DNA from: Ammoniphilus sp. YIM 78166
GTDB taxonomy: Bacteria > Bacillota > Bacilli > Aneurinibacillales > RAOX-1
Length of the DNA stretch: 64,000 nt
Assembly: GCF_004522215.1 (NCBI RefSeq)
Contig: NZ_SDLR01000010.1
Location: 53,075-117,074, forward strand
Direction of reading: 5' to 3'
The first letter of the stretch is position 1; each line of letters opens with the position of its first letter. Below are positions 25,271 through 34,913 of the stretch, one piece after another. A program made the position numbers and the translations under genes. The notes beneath the pieces were generated by a model. That model made no database searches. It saw nothing but the letters and a program-made list of their open reading frames with translations, and had not been told where the DNA came from.

Positions 25271-27247
25271 TCATCCTTCCGCTTTCAGCTCGAGGATCAG
25301 GTCACGCAGCTCCGCGGCCCGCTCGAACTGTAAATGTCGCGCTGCTTCCTTCATTTCTGCTTCAAATTTCTCGATCAAGTTCTTGCGATCCTTCTTCGTG
25401 AGCTTCTTAAACTCTTTTTCTGGCAGATAATCTTCGCGTGTCTCCGCCGCCTTCGTCGCTTCGATCACATCGCGAATCGCCTTTTGGATCGTTTGCGGGG
25501 TAATACCATGCTTTTCGTTGTATTCCTCTTGGATTTGGCGACGACGCTCGGTTTCCGAAATCGCGTTCTCCATCGACTTCGTCATGCGATCGGCGTACAT
25601 AATCACGCGACCCTCGGAGTTACGAGCGGCACGGCCTATGGTCTGGATCAAAGAGCGCTCATCCCGGAGGAAGCCTTCTTTATCCGCATCCAAAATCGCC
25701 ACAAGTGAAACCTCGGGAATATCCAAGCCCTCGCGGAGCAAGTTAATCCCAATCAATACGTCAAAGGTTCCTTTTCGCAAATCTCGAATGATCTGCATGC
25801 GCTCGATCGTTTTAATGTCCGAATGCAAATATTTAACTTTCATGCCGACTTCCTTTAAATAATCCGTTAGATCCTCGGACATCTTCTTGGTTAAAGTCGT
25901 GACCAGCACGCGTTCATTTTTCTCGATCCGGTCGTTAATTTCGCCAATCAAATCATCAATTTGCCCTTTAATCGGGCGCACTTCCACCAACGGATCCAGA
26001 AGACCTGTGGGGCGAATCACCTGCTGCACTACTTCAGGCGTATGCTCTAATTCATACGGACCCGGGGTGGCGGATACAAACACGATCTGTTCAATATGCT
26101 TTTCAAACTCGTCGAAGCGCATCGGACGGTTATCAGCAGCGGACGGCAAACGGAAGCCATGATTGATCAGCATTTCTTTTCTGGCCCGGTCCCCATTGTA
26201 CATCCCACGAATCTGCGGCAAGGTAATATGCGACTCATCTATCACGATTAACATATCTTCCGGAAAATAATCAAACAGCGTATACGGAGTGGCCCCAGCC
26301 GGTAGCCCGGTCAAATGACGGGAGTAGTTCTCAATCCCGGAGCAAAAGCCCATCTCCTGCATCATTTCGATATCATAGCGAGTGCGTTGCTCTAGGCGCT
26401 GGGCTTCGAGCAGTTTTCCGTTTTCCCGGAAAAAGGCCAACTGCTCCTCTAATTCTTTTTCAATGCCTTGAATCGCTAGAAGCAATTTTTCTTCTCTCGT
26501 GACATAGTGAGAGGCTGGGAAAATCGCAATATGCTCGCGTTCTCCTACAATCTCTCCGGTCACGACATCAATTTCTACGATCCGTTCAATCTCATCCCCG
26601 AAAAACTCTACGCGAAGCGCTTGTTCACTACGAGAAGCCGGGAAAATCTCCACTACATCCCCGCGCACGCGAAACGTTCCGCGGGTAAAATTAATATCAT
26701 TGCGTTCATATTGAATGTCGACAAGTTTATGAAGAACTTCATCGCGTCCTTTTTCCATCCCTTTGCGAAGGGAAAGCAAGAGCTCTTTATATTCGGTCGG
26801 AGATCCTAATCCATAAATGCAAGATACACTCGCGACGATAATCACGTCTTTTCGCTCAAACAGCGAGCTCGTCGCCGAGTGGCGCAGCTTATCAATCTCA
26901 TCGTTGACACTAGCATCCTTTTCGATATACGTATCGGAATGAGGGATATAGGCTTCCGGTTGATAATAGTCATAGTAGCTGACGAAGTACTCCACCGCAT
27001 TTTCCGGGAAGAACTCCTTGAATTCACTGCATAGCTGGGCGGCAAGCGTCTTGTTATGGGCAATGACGAGGGTCGGTTTGTTGATTTGGGCAATGGTCTG
27101 GGCAATCGTAAAGGTTTTCCCTGTTCCAGTAGCTCCCAGCAGCGTGTGGAACCTCTCGCCTTTATTTAATCCTTGAACTAACTGGGCTATGGCTTGTGGC
27201 TGATCCCCTTTCGGATCATATTCCGATACGAGTTTAAATTGATCCAA
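25271..27247 (-). CDS. uvrB: Excinuclease ABC subunit B
   Basis: 658 aa SF2 helicase-like protein. Walker A is LGATGTGKTFT; the damage-probing beta-hairpin begins YYDYYQPEAYIP; motif VI is IQTIGRAARN; the UVR (UvrC-binding) motif is at the C-terminus (ARHLQFERAAELRDLI). The start is TTG at 27247, giving (M)DQFKLVSEYDPKGDQ as in homologues, with AAAGGAGG at 27256-27263. An extension to 27286 lacks support. Confidence 0.96.
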   Translation of the reverse strand: MDQFKLVSEYDPKGDQPQAIAQLVQGLNKGERFHTLLGATGTGKTFTIAQTIAQINKPTLVIAHNKTLAAQLCSEFKEFFPENAVEYFVSYYDYYQPEAYIPHSDTYIEKDASVNDEIDKLRHSATSSLFERKDVIIVASVSCIYGLGSPTEYKELLLSLRKGMEKGRDEVLHKLVDIQYERNDINFTRGTFRVRGDVVEIFPASRSEQALRVEFFGDEIERIVEIDVVTGEIVGEREHIAIFPASHYVTREEKLLLAIQGIEKELEEQLAFFRENGKLLEAQRLEQRTRYDIEMMQEMGFCSGIENYSRHLTGLPAGATPYTLFDYFPEDMLIVIDESHITLPQIRGMYNGDRARKEMLINHGFRLPSAADNRPMRFDEFEKHIEQIVFVSATPGPYELEHTPEVVQQVIRPTGLLDPLVEVRPIKGQIDDLIGEINDRIEKNERVLVTTLTKKMSEDLTDYLKEVGMKVKYLHSDIKTIERMQIIRDLRKGTFDVLIGINLLREGLDIPEVSLVAILDADKEGFLRDERSLIQTIGRAARNSEGRVIMYADRMTKSMENAISETERRRQIQEEYNEKHGITPQTIQKAIRDVIEATKAAETREDYLPEKEFKKLTKKDRKNLIEKFEAEMKEAARHLQFERAAELRDLILELKAEG

Positions 27248-27290
27248 CCTCTTCCCCTCCTTTGGGTTAAAGTTAAAGACAAACAAAGAG

Positions 27291-27309
27291 CCTTGCCTGC
27301 GGCAAGACT
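27291..27309 (-). terminator. Weak terminator between csbA and uvrB
   Basis: CTTGCC and GGCAAG (27292-27297, 27301-27306) with a 3-nt loop and a broken T run on the minus strand. Read-through into uvrB is likely. Confidence 0.4.
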
Positions 27310-27317
27310 ATTCGTTA

Positions 27318-27551
27318 TTACTCCGTTAGTTTCTGATTCTTAAGCAGTCTCTGGGCATATAAATACCCGGCAAATAACGATAGTGTCCCGATCCCTAAGA
27401 TCACAGGGCCGTGACTATAGGCTTCAAATACCGCCATAAGAATTCCGATGGTGGCAATTAGTCCGACAACCTTACTCAATGAAAAACGAGAAAGACCGGC
27501 CATAAGCGCAAACGGTACGATCAAAGCCACGAGCAACTTTCCAATAAACAT
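27318..27551 (-). CDS. csbA: CsbA-like small membrane protein
   Basis: 77 aa with two or three hydrophobic segments and a basic C-terminus (QRLLKNQKLTE). Length, topology and position directly before uvrB-uvrA match CsbA of B. subtilis, a sigmaB-controlled membrane protein of unknown function. Identification rests largely on synteny. RBS AAGGGGAG before the ATG. Confidence 0.7.
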   Translation of the reverse strand: MFIGKLLVALIVPFALMAGLSRFSLSKVVGLIATIGILMAVFEAYSHGPVILGIGTLSLFAGYLYAQRLLKNQKLTE

Positions 27552-27563
27552 TGGTTTCTCCCC

Positions 27564-28793
27564 TTAAGCACCCTTATTCATCCCTTGCCGAATCAGCTGA
27601 ACCAAGCTGACCGGCTTCATCTCTACATAAAACAAAGATTGGTTATCCGGAGCAATCACTAACCCCAATTGATGATGCTCCCCTTGATACACGGCACGCT
27701 GCAAATATTTAATGTGTCCTTCCACATTTCGTACTTCCATTTTACAAAAGGCGGAATTGAGTTGCAATGCAGGATAGAAATCATCCGCATGTCGTATGTC
27801 CATTCCATTCACTTTTAATATCACATCTCCCGCGACAATCCCCAGCTTCTCAGCTGGTGTCTGCGGAAGTACGGCCAACACCACGATCCCCTGTCCCAAC
27901 TGGGTAAAGATCGGCGGACGTTTCCACTCTCTAGCACTACTCATTCGAACGAGAGCTTCATGACCAAGAATGGCAAAGACGGCACCGGCTAAACCTGCCC
28001 ATTCCGTGATATTCGCCGCCCAAGCTAAAGCCAGCAATCCAACACTGTACATCAACAACCGTTTAGCCGAGGATCGCGCCTTCTGCTCGGGTAACTGCGA
28101 TAGGGCTAAATCGGCAAAACCCGCGACCACGGGAAACAGCATAAAAGCGAAGCTTGTCCCAGCAGCCCCTGCTAAAGCCAAGGGCCACCATGAAGGTACC
28201 AGCTCGACTCCGCCTGAGCTAACCGGAACAACGGCAGCAAACGGAAGCAGCCAAAACTTCTGCATCTGATAAGCGCCCAACAATCTTCCCCTTTTCCCGC
28301 CCACGAATAAAGGAGAACTGCCTCGCCCCCGGTTCAGTCTGACGAGAAAGGCCTCTGCCAAATGAAGTACGGCCGCTAGACCTAACACCGAAGGAAGATG
28401 CGTTTGCGCTAAAAACTGCCAAGGACCTTCCATCCAGCTGATCCCTAGTTCTTGTGGTCCCAGCTGCACGAGAAACGCCGTCAGGCTATACCAGCCTGCA
28501 GCATAAGCAAAGCATAAATAGGGCAATTGGACGAGAGCCAAGAGCAGGCTCAGTCCACCTAATATCCATAAATCCAAGGGACGCAGTACTGCCCCTAGAG
28601 TAAATAACAGTATGGAGACAATCACTCCGCCAAAAACCCCATGCACAATCGAATGAAACCATTGCTGCCAGGGATTCGTGTATCGAACATGATAAAGCTT
28701 CCGTTCAAATTGAATCTGCCGGTAATAATGCATCCAAAAAAGGAGCAAAAACAGATATAGCAACGGATTCAAGAAAAAAGATGGAAGTGCCAT
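27564..28793 (-). CDS. minJ: MinJ-like PDZ-domain membrane protein
   Basis: About 409 aa from the ATG at 28793 (MALPSFFLNPLLY). It has seven or eight hydrophobic segments and a C-terminal PDZ domain (about residues 305-385: GIVVLAVLPQTPAEKLGIVAGDVILKVNG). In B. subtilis MinJ bridges DivIVA and MinD to place the division block at poles; its gene lies next to ctpB as here. A longer in-frame form to 28883 would include the terminator at 28841-28877, so the shorter start is preferred, although its RBS (GGATGG) is weak. PDZ and topology are seen; the MinJ role is by synteny. Confidence 0.75.
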   Translation of the reverse strand: MALPSFFLNPLLYLFLLLFWMHYYRQIQFERKLYHVRYTNPWQQWFHSIVHGVFGGVIVSILLFTLGAVLRPLDLWILGGLSLLLALVQLPYLCFAYAAGWYSLTAFLVQLGPQELGISWMEGPWQFLAQTHLPSVLGLAAVLHLAEAFLVRLNRGRGSSPLFVGGKRGRLLGAYQMQKFWLLPFAAVVPVSSGGVELVPSWWPLALAGAAGTSFAFMLFPVVAGFADLALSQLPEQKARSSAKRLLMYSVGLLALAWAANITEWAGLAGAVFAILGHEALVRMSSAREWKRPPIFTQLGQGIVVLAVLPQTPAEKLGIVAGDVILKVNGMDIRHADDFYPALQLNSAFCKMEVRNVEGHIKYLQRAVYQGEHHQLGLVIAPDNQSLFYVEMKPVSLVQLIRQGMNKGA

Positions 28794-28840
28794 GATGAAT
28801 CCATCCACTTTATTTGTCCTCCGATCTGATATGCCAATGG

Positions 28841-28877
28841 AAAAAGGCAATGATAGTGTATCTACCATTACCTTTTT
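28841..28877 (-). terminator. Terminator of the ctpB transcript
   Basis: AAAAAGGCAATGATAG (28841-28856) pairs with CTACCATTACCTTTTT (28862-28877), two mismatches, 5-nt loop, flanked by A/T runs on both sides. It falls between ctpB and the preferred minJ start. Confidence 0.75.
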
Positions 28878-28912
28878 CTCCATTTTACTCTAAACTTCCT
28901 TCTATTGAGAGG

Positions 28913-30412
28913 TTATTTTTTTACCTCTTTGTCCAGAACCTGGATAGCCGCTTGCAGCTGCATGTCATTTGCTGGATCTTTCATCTTCTTCACCAGCAGC
29001 TCTTGCAAGAGCGTTGCGGTCTTTTCATCTACTTCTCCGGTCATCGGAAGCTCATTTAATTTTTGGAAAGCTTTCACAGCCGTAACCGTCTTTTCATCAA
29101 AGTAGCCATCTGCGCGCCCTGGCGGGAATCCGAGTCCCTCCAGAATGATCTGCAGGTTCTTAATCGCTTCCCCGTTTTGATCGTATTTGAGTGAGCCTGT
29201 ATCCAGATTGATCGGAGCTGCCTGATAGTATTTTGGTTGTTCAATTGGGACGTTAGGCTCAATTCCGGTCTTGTGGATCCATTCCCCAGATGGCGTCAAC
29301 CATTTCGCAATGGTCATTTTGACTTGGCTCTTATCTCCGAGCTCCATGGAATTCTGAACGGTTCCTTTTCCAAAAGAAGGCTGGCCGACGAGCTTGTAGC
29401 CATTTTCCTTCAGGGCACCCGCAAGAATCTCCGATGCACTGGCACTTCCTTTATCAATCAGGACGGTGATCGGGTAAGGCTTCTTGTCGGTTAACGTGGA
29501 GTTCATCACCTCACGCTTGCCGCCCGTATCCTCCACCTGCAAGATGATTCCTTTGTCTGGCACTAATAGATGGCCCATCTCCACGACAACATTCAACAAC
29601 CCGCCTGGATTGCCTCGAAGATCGATCAGCAGTCCATCCACCCCTGCTTTTTCAAACTTCTCTAGCTCTTCCTTGAAGCGGACACCCGTATTGGTCGAGA
29701 ATTGGGTGACTTCAATTTTCCCGAAGGTCTTCCCGTTCCGTTGAATGGTTTCACTATACACGGTCTCGAGTGGAATCTCATCACGTAAGACAATCACCGT
29801 CAGATGATCACGCAAGCCGGGACGAATGACCTCGAGCTTGGCCTCGGTCCCTTTCGGTCCGCGAATCTTTAATACCGCTTGGTATAAATCCAATCCTTCG
29901 AGTGGCTCTCCATTTACGCTCACAATTTGGTCATTCGGACGAAGGCCCGCTTTTTCCGCAGGAGATCCTTTAAAAGGGGAAACAATCGTCACTTTCCCGC
30001 CTTCCATCGTCACCTCCGCTCCGATTCCTTGGAACGAGGAATGAATGGATTCTGTGAACTGCTCCGCCGACTTGGGATCCATGTAAACCGAATACGGATC
30101 ATCTAAGGAGTTGATCATGCCATTGATCGCTCCATCTACAAGCTTTTGTGCGTCTACTTCTTCGAGATAGTTTTCTTTAATCAGTCCGTACACTTCATAG
30201 ATTTTCTTTAAGCTCTCCGCTTCCGATGGAGTCGCTCTACCTGCTTGGGGCTGAGCTGGGGTCGGGGTCGTTATCCCTACTTTATCTAGAAACGTAGACA
30301 AAGTCTGTCCGAGTAAACTTCTCTCCGAGTCCATCGCCACCATAGTCAGCAGGCTGCTGAACACCACGGTAAGGCCGAGCAGAGCTGCTAGCGTACTGCC
30401 CTTGATCCGCAA
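28913..30412 (-). CDS. ctpB: Carboxyl-terminal processing protease (S41, CtpA/CtpB)
   Basis: 499 aa with an N-terminal signal anchor (residues 7-28), a PDZ domain (about 105-190), an S41 protease domain with the catalytic Ser in DKGSASASEILAG and Lys in SFGKGTVQ, and a C-terminal peptidoglycan-binding domain (about 415-470, GYFDEKTVTAVKAFQ). CtpB of B. subtilis cuts SpoIVFA in the sigmaK checkpoint; CtpA paralogues also exist, so the sporulation role comes from the minJ/ftsX neighbourhood. Upstream CATATACTA resembles a sigmaG/F -10, but I see no convincing -35. Confidence 0.88.
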   Translation of the reverse strand: MRIKGSTLAALLGLTVVFSSLLTMVAMDSERSLLGQTLSTFLDKVGITTPTPAQPQAGRATPSEAESLKKIYEVYGLIKENYLEEVDAQKLVDGAINGMINSLDDPYSVYMDPKSAEQFTESIHSSFQGIGAEVTMEGGKVTIVSPFKGSPAEKAGLRPNDQIVSVNGEPLEGLDLYQAVLKIRGPKGTEAKLEVIRPGLRDHLTVIVLRDEIPLETVYSETIQRNGKTFGKIEVTQFSTNTGVRFKEELEKFEKAGVDGLLIDLRGNPGGLLNVVVEMGHLLVPDKGIILQVEDTGGKREVMNSTLTDKKPYPITVLIDKGSASASEILAGALKENGYKLVGQPSFGKGTVQNSMELGDKSQVKMTIAKWLTPSGEWIHKTGIEPNVPIEQPKYYQAAPINLDTGSLKYDQNGEAIKNLQIILEGLGFPPGRADGYFDEKTVTAVKAFQKLNELPMTGEVDEKTATLLQELLVKKMKDPANDMQLQAAIQVLDKEVKK

Positions 30413-30513
30413 TCCATCTACACCACCTTTTCCCCTGTCATTACATCCTTAAGTTCGTCCCATTTAGTATATGATGGCACCAGACCTGATATGAACTTCG
30501 GTTTACTCTGATT

Positions 30514-31689
30514 TTATCGCAGATAGCCCATCGGGTCTACCGCTGTTCGTCCTTTATACACGCCAAAGTGCAAATGGGGCCCGGTGGAGCGGCCGGTCGA
30601 ACCGACTTCAGCGATCTTCTGTCCTTTTTTCACGGATTGGTTTTCCTTCACCATCAGGCCGCCTTCGCGAATATGCCCATACACAGTGGAAAGATCTCCC
30701 CCATGATCAATACTGATCATATTGCCATACCCTCGGACATAGCCGGAAATGATAACCACGCCATCCGCTGCTGCCACAATGGTAGTCCCTTGTGGAGCTC
30801 CAATGTCCAAGCCATTATGGCCTGCGGTTCTTCCCGTAAAGGGATCTTTGCGCAGCCCAAACTGAGAGGTAATACTCGAGCTGCTCGGTACCGGCCAGGC
30901 GAAGCGCCCACCCGTATACTTCTTTTGCGTCAATACCTTGTTTTTCTCGGATAAAGCCGATTTCATCTGCGCCATCAGATCAAGCATGGCATTTTCCTGC
31001 TGCAGCTTGGTTTCTTCTAATTCTACCTCTTGCTGTTCGAGCTCAGCAATCGCAACGGTTCGCTCTTTTTGCTGCTCATGCAGTTGCGTTTTTAGTTGGC
31101 TCGCTTGGCTGTACAGGCCCTCCAAGTTGGCTAAGTGGCTTTCAATCTCTAGCTTTTTCGCTTCTACCGTTTCACGATCTTTAATATTGTCCTCCAGAAT
31201 CTTAATATCGGAGTCCACGATCAGCTTGACGGCATCCAATCGATTGAGGAAGTCCCCAAAGTCCTTCGCACCGAGCAAGACCTCTAGGTACGAAACGTTC
31301 CCCATTTCATACATAATCTTCACACGCGTTTTCAACAGCTCATCTCGCTCTTCCACACGTTGCATCGCTTCATCTAGTTGAACCGCAGCATCCTGCGCCT
31401 TTAGCGTGGTATCTCCAATCTGCCTATCCAGTGTCTGGATTTTTTCCTGTGTGGTATTCAGCTTCACTTCGATCTGAGCGAGATCCTGCTTGACCTCGAC
31501 TTTGCGAGATTCAATCCGCTGCATTTGGTTTTCAATTTCTGAGATGCGGTTCTCCGTTGCTTTTTGTTGGTTTTTGATTTGATTGATTTTCTGGTTAATT
31601 TTGTCCAACGAGCTGGCAGCTTGTCCACCCATCGGATAGAACAATACGACCGTCAGGGCGCAGGCAACGAATAAAGGGATCTTCCGCAT
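30514..31689 (-). CDS. EnvC/PcsB-like M23 murein hydrolase with coiled coil
   Basis: 391 aa with a signal peptide (1-24), a long coiled coil (about 25-245, Q/E/K-rich heptads) and a C-terminal LytM/M23 domain with zinc ligands GHNGLDIGAP and HLHFGVYKG. Such proteins are extracytoplasmic partners of FtsEX, which activates them for cell-wall cleavage in division or elongation (EnvC, PcsB, CwlO). Its start is 16 nt after ftsX, so FtsEX control is very likely. Both Zn-site segments are intact, so it should be a hydrolase itself and not only an activator. Confidence 0.88.
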   Translation of the reverse strand: MRKIPLFVACALTVVLFYPMGGQAASSLDKINQKINQIKNQQKATENRISEIENQMQRIESRKVEVKQDLAQIEVKLNTTQEKIQTLDRQIGDTTLKAQDAAVQLDEAMQRVEERDELLKTRVKIMYEMGNVSYLEVLLGAKDFGDFLNRLDAVKLIVDSDIKILEDNIKDRETVEAKKLEIESHLANLEGLYSQASQLKTQLHEQQKERTVAIAELEQQEVELEETKLQQENAMLDLMAQMKSALSEKNKVLTQKKYTGGRFAWPVPSSSSITSQFGLRKDPFTGRTAGHNGLDIGAPQGTTIVAAADGVVIISGYVRGYGNMISIDHGGDLSTVYGHIREGGLMVKENQSVKKGQKIAEVGSTGRSTGPHLHFGVYKGRTAVDPMGYLR

Positions 31690-31705
31690 GTTCTCCTCCT
31701 ACACA

Positions 31706-32599
31706 TTATATCTTTAAGAAGCGATGAATCGATACGATACTTCCCCAAATCCCGAGAAACGCCCCAATGCCCAGCAACAAGCCCGCAACCTGATAGGCTA
31801 ATGGATTCAGCGGAAGAAAATCAATGAAATACAAATTCAAATCTACCATTACAAAATCTATTAAATATTTATAGCCTACTAGAAGTAGAAGAGTAGGAAT
31901 AACGGCACCGATCGTCCCCATCAAGAGACCTTCAATAAAAAAGGGCCAACGGATAAACGCATTCGTCGCTCCTACTAGCTTCATGATTTCAATTTCTCGT
32001 CTTCTTGAAAAAATGGTGAGCTTAATCGTATTGGCAATCAAAAACATCGCCGTAAAAGCCAAGGCTATAATAAAGGCGATTCCGATATTGCGGACGAGCG
32101 TCGTAATACTAAACAGCTTTTCAATCAGGCCTTTTCCGTACTTTACACTTTCCACGTGGGGAAAGTTCTGGACCCGCTCGGCAATCACCGCGGTTTCACG
32201 CGGATCCTTGGTCTTCACCACAAATTCGTCAGATAAAGGATTTTCCTGATCTAGCCCTTCGAACCAATAAGCATTCTCCCCAAAGCTCTGCCTGAATTTC
32301 TCCAGCCCTTCTTCTTTGGTTACAAACGTCACCGACTCCACCTGTGGCATGGCTTGAATCCGGTCCCCTACGGCAGCCGCTTGCTCGCGGTCCACGTCCT
32401 TGTTCAAGATGACCCGCATCTCAACTTGCTTCTCGACCACATTCGCAATATGGTTGACGTTCATGGCCATCAGTAGAAACACACCGAGGATAAACAGAGT
32501 AATAGCAACAGAGCTCATGGAGGCAAAAGCCATCCAACCATTTCGACCAAAGCTCTTAAACCCTTCACGAATATGGCGAACGATGGTTCTAATCTTCAT
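31706..32599 (-). CDS. ftsX: Cell division protein FtsX
   Basis: 297 aa ABC transporter permease-like protein with four membrane segments and an extracytoplasmic loop (about 45-165) that binds the murein hydrolase. Starts MKIRTIVRHIREGFKSFGRNGWM, as in Bacillus homologues. The ATG at 32599 has AGGGGAG 7 nt upstream; the ATG at 32605 is only 1 nt from the RBS. Overlaps the ftsE stop by 11 nt. Confidence 0.95.
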   Translation of the reverse strand: MKIRTIVRHIREGFKSFGRNGWMAFASMSSVAITLFILGVFLLMAMNVNHIANVVEKQVEMRVILNKDVDREQAAAVGDRIQAMPQVESVTFVTKEEGLEKFRQSFGENAYWFEGLDQENPLSDEFVVKTKDPRETAVIAERVQNFPHVESVKYGKGLIEKLFSITTLVRNIGIAFIIALAFTAMFLIANTIKLTIFSRRREIEIMKLVGATNAFIRWPFFIEGLLMGTIGAVIPTLLLLVGYKYLIDFVMVDLNLYFIDFLPLNPLAYQVAGLLLGIGAFLGIWGSIVSIHRFLKI

Positions 32600-33275
32600 A
32601 GCCATACTCCCCTCTTTGCTGATCACGAGCGATTCGCCCTGCCTCCACGGCTACCACTCGCTTGCGAAGGGTGTTCACAATCTCTTTGTTGTGCGTCGCC
32701 ATCACAATGGTCGTTCCGCGCATATTGATTTCTTCAAAGATCCGCATAATATCCCAGGACGTCTCGGGATCGAGGTTTCCTGTCGGCTCATCCGCAATCA
32801 TCGTGCCCGGATTGTTCACCAGCGCTCTGGCAATCGAGACCCGCTGTTGCTCTCCTCCGGACAGCTCGGAAGGAAGCGAACGCACTTTGTTTTTCAATTT
32901 GACCAGCTCTAGTACTTCCATTACCCGGTTACGGATATGTTTCTTCGGCGCTTCTACCACTTCCATGGCAAAAGCCACGTTTTCATAGACGGTCAGCTTC
33001 GGCAGCAGCTTGTAATCCTGAAACACCACGCCGATGCTCCGGCGCAGCTTCGGAATCTGCCTCTCCTTCATTTTCTCTACGTGATAGCCGTTTAAGATAA
33101 TGGTTCCTTTGGTTGGCTTTTCTTCTCTATACATTAGCTTGATAAACGTCGATTTTCCGGCACCGCTAGGCCCGACCACATAGACAAACTCACTCTTATT
33201 GATGGTTATATCGACCCCTTTGAGCGCCTCCGTTCCATTCGGATACGTCTTCCATACGTCTATCATCTCTATCAT
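32589..33275 (-). CDS. ftsE: Cell division ATP-binding protein FtsE
   Basis: 228 aa ABC ATPase. Walker A GPSGAGKST, signature LSGGEQQRVSIARAL, Walker B MIADEPTGNLDP. With FtsX it drives activation of the M23 protein encoded downstream. RBS AAGAGGTGAG before the ATG. First gene of ftsE-ftsX-M23. Confidence 0.96.
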   Translation of the reverse strand: MIEMIDVWKTYPNGTEALKGVDITINKSEFVYVVGPSGAGKSTFIKLMYREEKPTKGTIILNGYHVEKMKERQIPKLRRSIGVVFQDYKLLPKLTVYENVAFAMEVVEAPKKHIRNRVMEVLELVKLKNKVRSLPSELSGGEQQRVSIARALVNNPGTMIADEPTGNLDPETSWDIMRIFEEINMRGTTIVMATHNKEIVNTLRKRVVAVEAGRIARDQQRGEYGYED

Positions 33276-33434
33276 GTTTGTGAACTCACCTCTTTTTAAA
33301 CTAAAAGAAAACCGTCATCGTTATTGGGATTTTTCCCCACTGTAATCTTTTCGACAACTTCTGCAAAAATCCCTTCATGGTTCCCTTATATTTCCGGGGA
33401 AATGACACGTTTCGTGGGCAAAAGTCCACTAATA

Positions 33435-33443
33435 ATTATACCA
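33435..33443 (-). promoter_or_regulatory. Extended -10 promoter candidate for ftsEX
   Basis: Minus-strand TGG directly followed by TATAAT (33435-33440 for the -10), without a good -35 at the normal distance (TTGACA is only 7 nt away). The leader to ftsE would be about 150 nt. Confidence 0.45.
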
Positions 33444-33528
33444 CTCCTGTCAACAAAATTCTGTGCATATTTTATTAGATTGCACATAAACATGTACGGT
33501 GCAAAAAAAGAGAGAGGAGACATATGGA

Positions 33529-34884
33529 GTGTGGAAAAAACATGGGCGACTCTTTGTTGTGATTTTGGTCATGGCACTCATCGTGGGAACTTCCGGATGG
33601 GTCTATGCGTATGCCAACCGTTCAGACATTCCAGAAGGAATTCATCTGCATGATTGGCATCTCGGGGGACTTTCTTTTGAACAGGTTGAGAGTGAATGGA
33701 AAAACCGAATGGAAGCGATCCGAGAAAAAGAGATTATGTTGGTACTTCCCTCTGACATGGCCGATGGCAAAGAACGGAGCTTCACGTTAGGAGAAGTTGT
33801 AACGTTTAAGGATGATGAATTAAAAGAAGCGCTGGTAAGCTTTTACGATCCGCCTGATCTATGGGAAAAAGTTCAGCATCGGTGGGAAGCCCGGAAAGGG
33901 ATCCGGTATGAACTCGATGTAGAATGGGATAACATTGCCCTAGAACACTTGCTTCGGGAGCGTTGGCCCGAGCTTTTTGCCGGAGAACCCGTCAATGCTA
34001 TACGAACCATTACTGATCAAGACCTCGTCGAGTATCAGGAGGATAACTCTGCTTATCATGTCGATGTGGAGGCTTTACTCAAGGAAGTGGTTGACGTAAC
34101 CCCTAATGAGATCTGGAAAGAACCCTCTTTCTCCTTCGAGCTTCCCCTGCGGGAGGTCCGAGCGGAGGTTCGATTAGAAGACCTGGTAGACCAAGGAATT
34201 GAACGAAAGATAGCTGAATACTCCACCAAATATTCCATTAAAGCCGATGGAAGAACCCACAACGTTGAATCCACCGCACTCGTTCTTCACGATACCCTTC
34301 TCCAACCTGATGAAATCTTTAGCTATCGCAAGCTCGTTCAAGAAACCGAAAAAAAGTTTGGCTATAAACCAGCTCCCGTCATCCTCGATGGCGAATTGCG
34401 CCCCGGGATTGGCGGAGGCGTATGCCAAGTCTCGACAACCTTGTATAATGCTGTCCTATTCGCCGACCTTGAACTTGTCGAACGCCGAAATCACTCGCTC
34501 CCCATCGGCTACGCCCCCCTCGGGCGCGACGCTACGTACTCCGATTGGGGCATCGACTTCCGTTTTAAGAACACCACCGACAAGCATCTGCTGATCCGCA
34601 CGGAAATGAAAAATGGCACTCTCACCGTCAAACTCTTCGGAACCTTCCCGGAGGATAAGAAAGTCGAGGTGGTTACGGAAACGGTGAGTACCATTGCACC
34701 TACCACAGAAACCAGAAGAGATTCGTCCCTCGCCCCTGGCCAGTCCAAAGTCATCCGTGAAGGAAAACCAGGCTATCAAGTGAACGTCTACAAAAAGATC
34801 ACGGAAGCGGGTACCGAGAAGAAGGTGCTGGTCTCCAAAGATACGTATAAGGCTCAGCCGAGAGTTGTGGCTGTGGGGCAGTAG
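33529..34884 (+). CDS. VanW-family exported protein
   Basis: 451 aa with an N-terminal membrane segment (residues 6-28), a region of repeated DUF-like beta modules (about 35-230) and a VanW domain (about 235-385: LLQPDEIFSYRKLV, PGIGGGVCQVSTTLYNAVL, NHSLPIGYAPLGRDATY). The rest to the C-terminus is extracytoplasmic. VanW domains occur in exported proteins of Gram-positives; function is unknown, and vancomycin resistance is not implied. GTG at 33529 has AGAGAGGAG 9 nt upstream; the earlier in-frame GTG (33499) lies before the RBS. Monocistronic. Confidence 0.85.
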   Translation: MWKKHGRLFVVILVMALIVGTSGWVYAYANRSDIPEGIHLHDWHLGGLSFEQVESEWKNRMEAIREKEIMLVLPSDMADGKERSFTLGEVVTFKDDELKEALVSFYDPPDLWEKVQHRWEARKGIRYELDVEWDNIALEHLLRERWPELFAGEPVNAIRTITDQDLVEYQEDNSAYHVDVEALLKEVVDVTPNEIWKEPSFSFELPLREVRAEVRLEDLVDQGIERKIAEYSTKYSIKADGRTHNVESTALVLHDTLLQPDEIFSYRKLVQETEKKFGYKPAPVILDGELRPGIGGGVCQVSTTLYNAVLFADLELVERRNHSLPIGYAPLGRDATYSDWGIDFRFKNTTDKHLLIRTEMKNGTLTVKLFGTFPEDKKVEVVTETVSTIAPTTETRRDSSLAPGQSKVIREGKPGYQVNVYKKITEAGTEKKVLVSKDTYKAQPRVVAVGQ

Positions 34885-34913
34885 TTGGAGGACGTGGGCA
34901 GTGGCGCGGGGGA

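Noticed and set aside
33499..33528. Upstream GTG start for the VanW-family gene
   Set aside because: It precedes the only good Shine-Dalgarno; the GTG at 33529 is correctly spaced.
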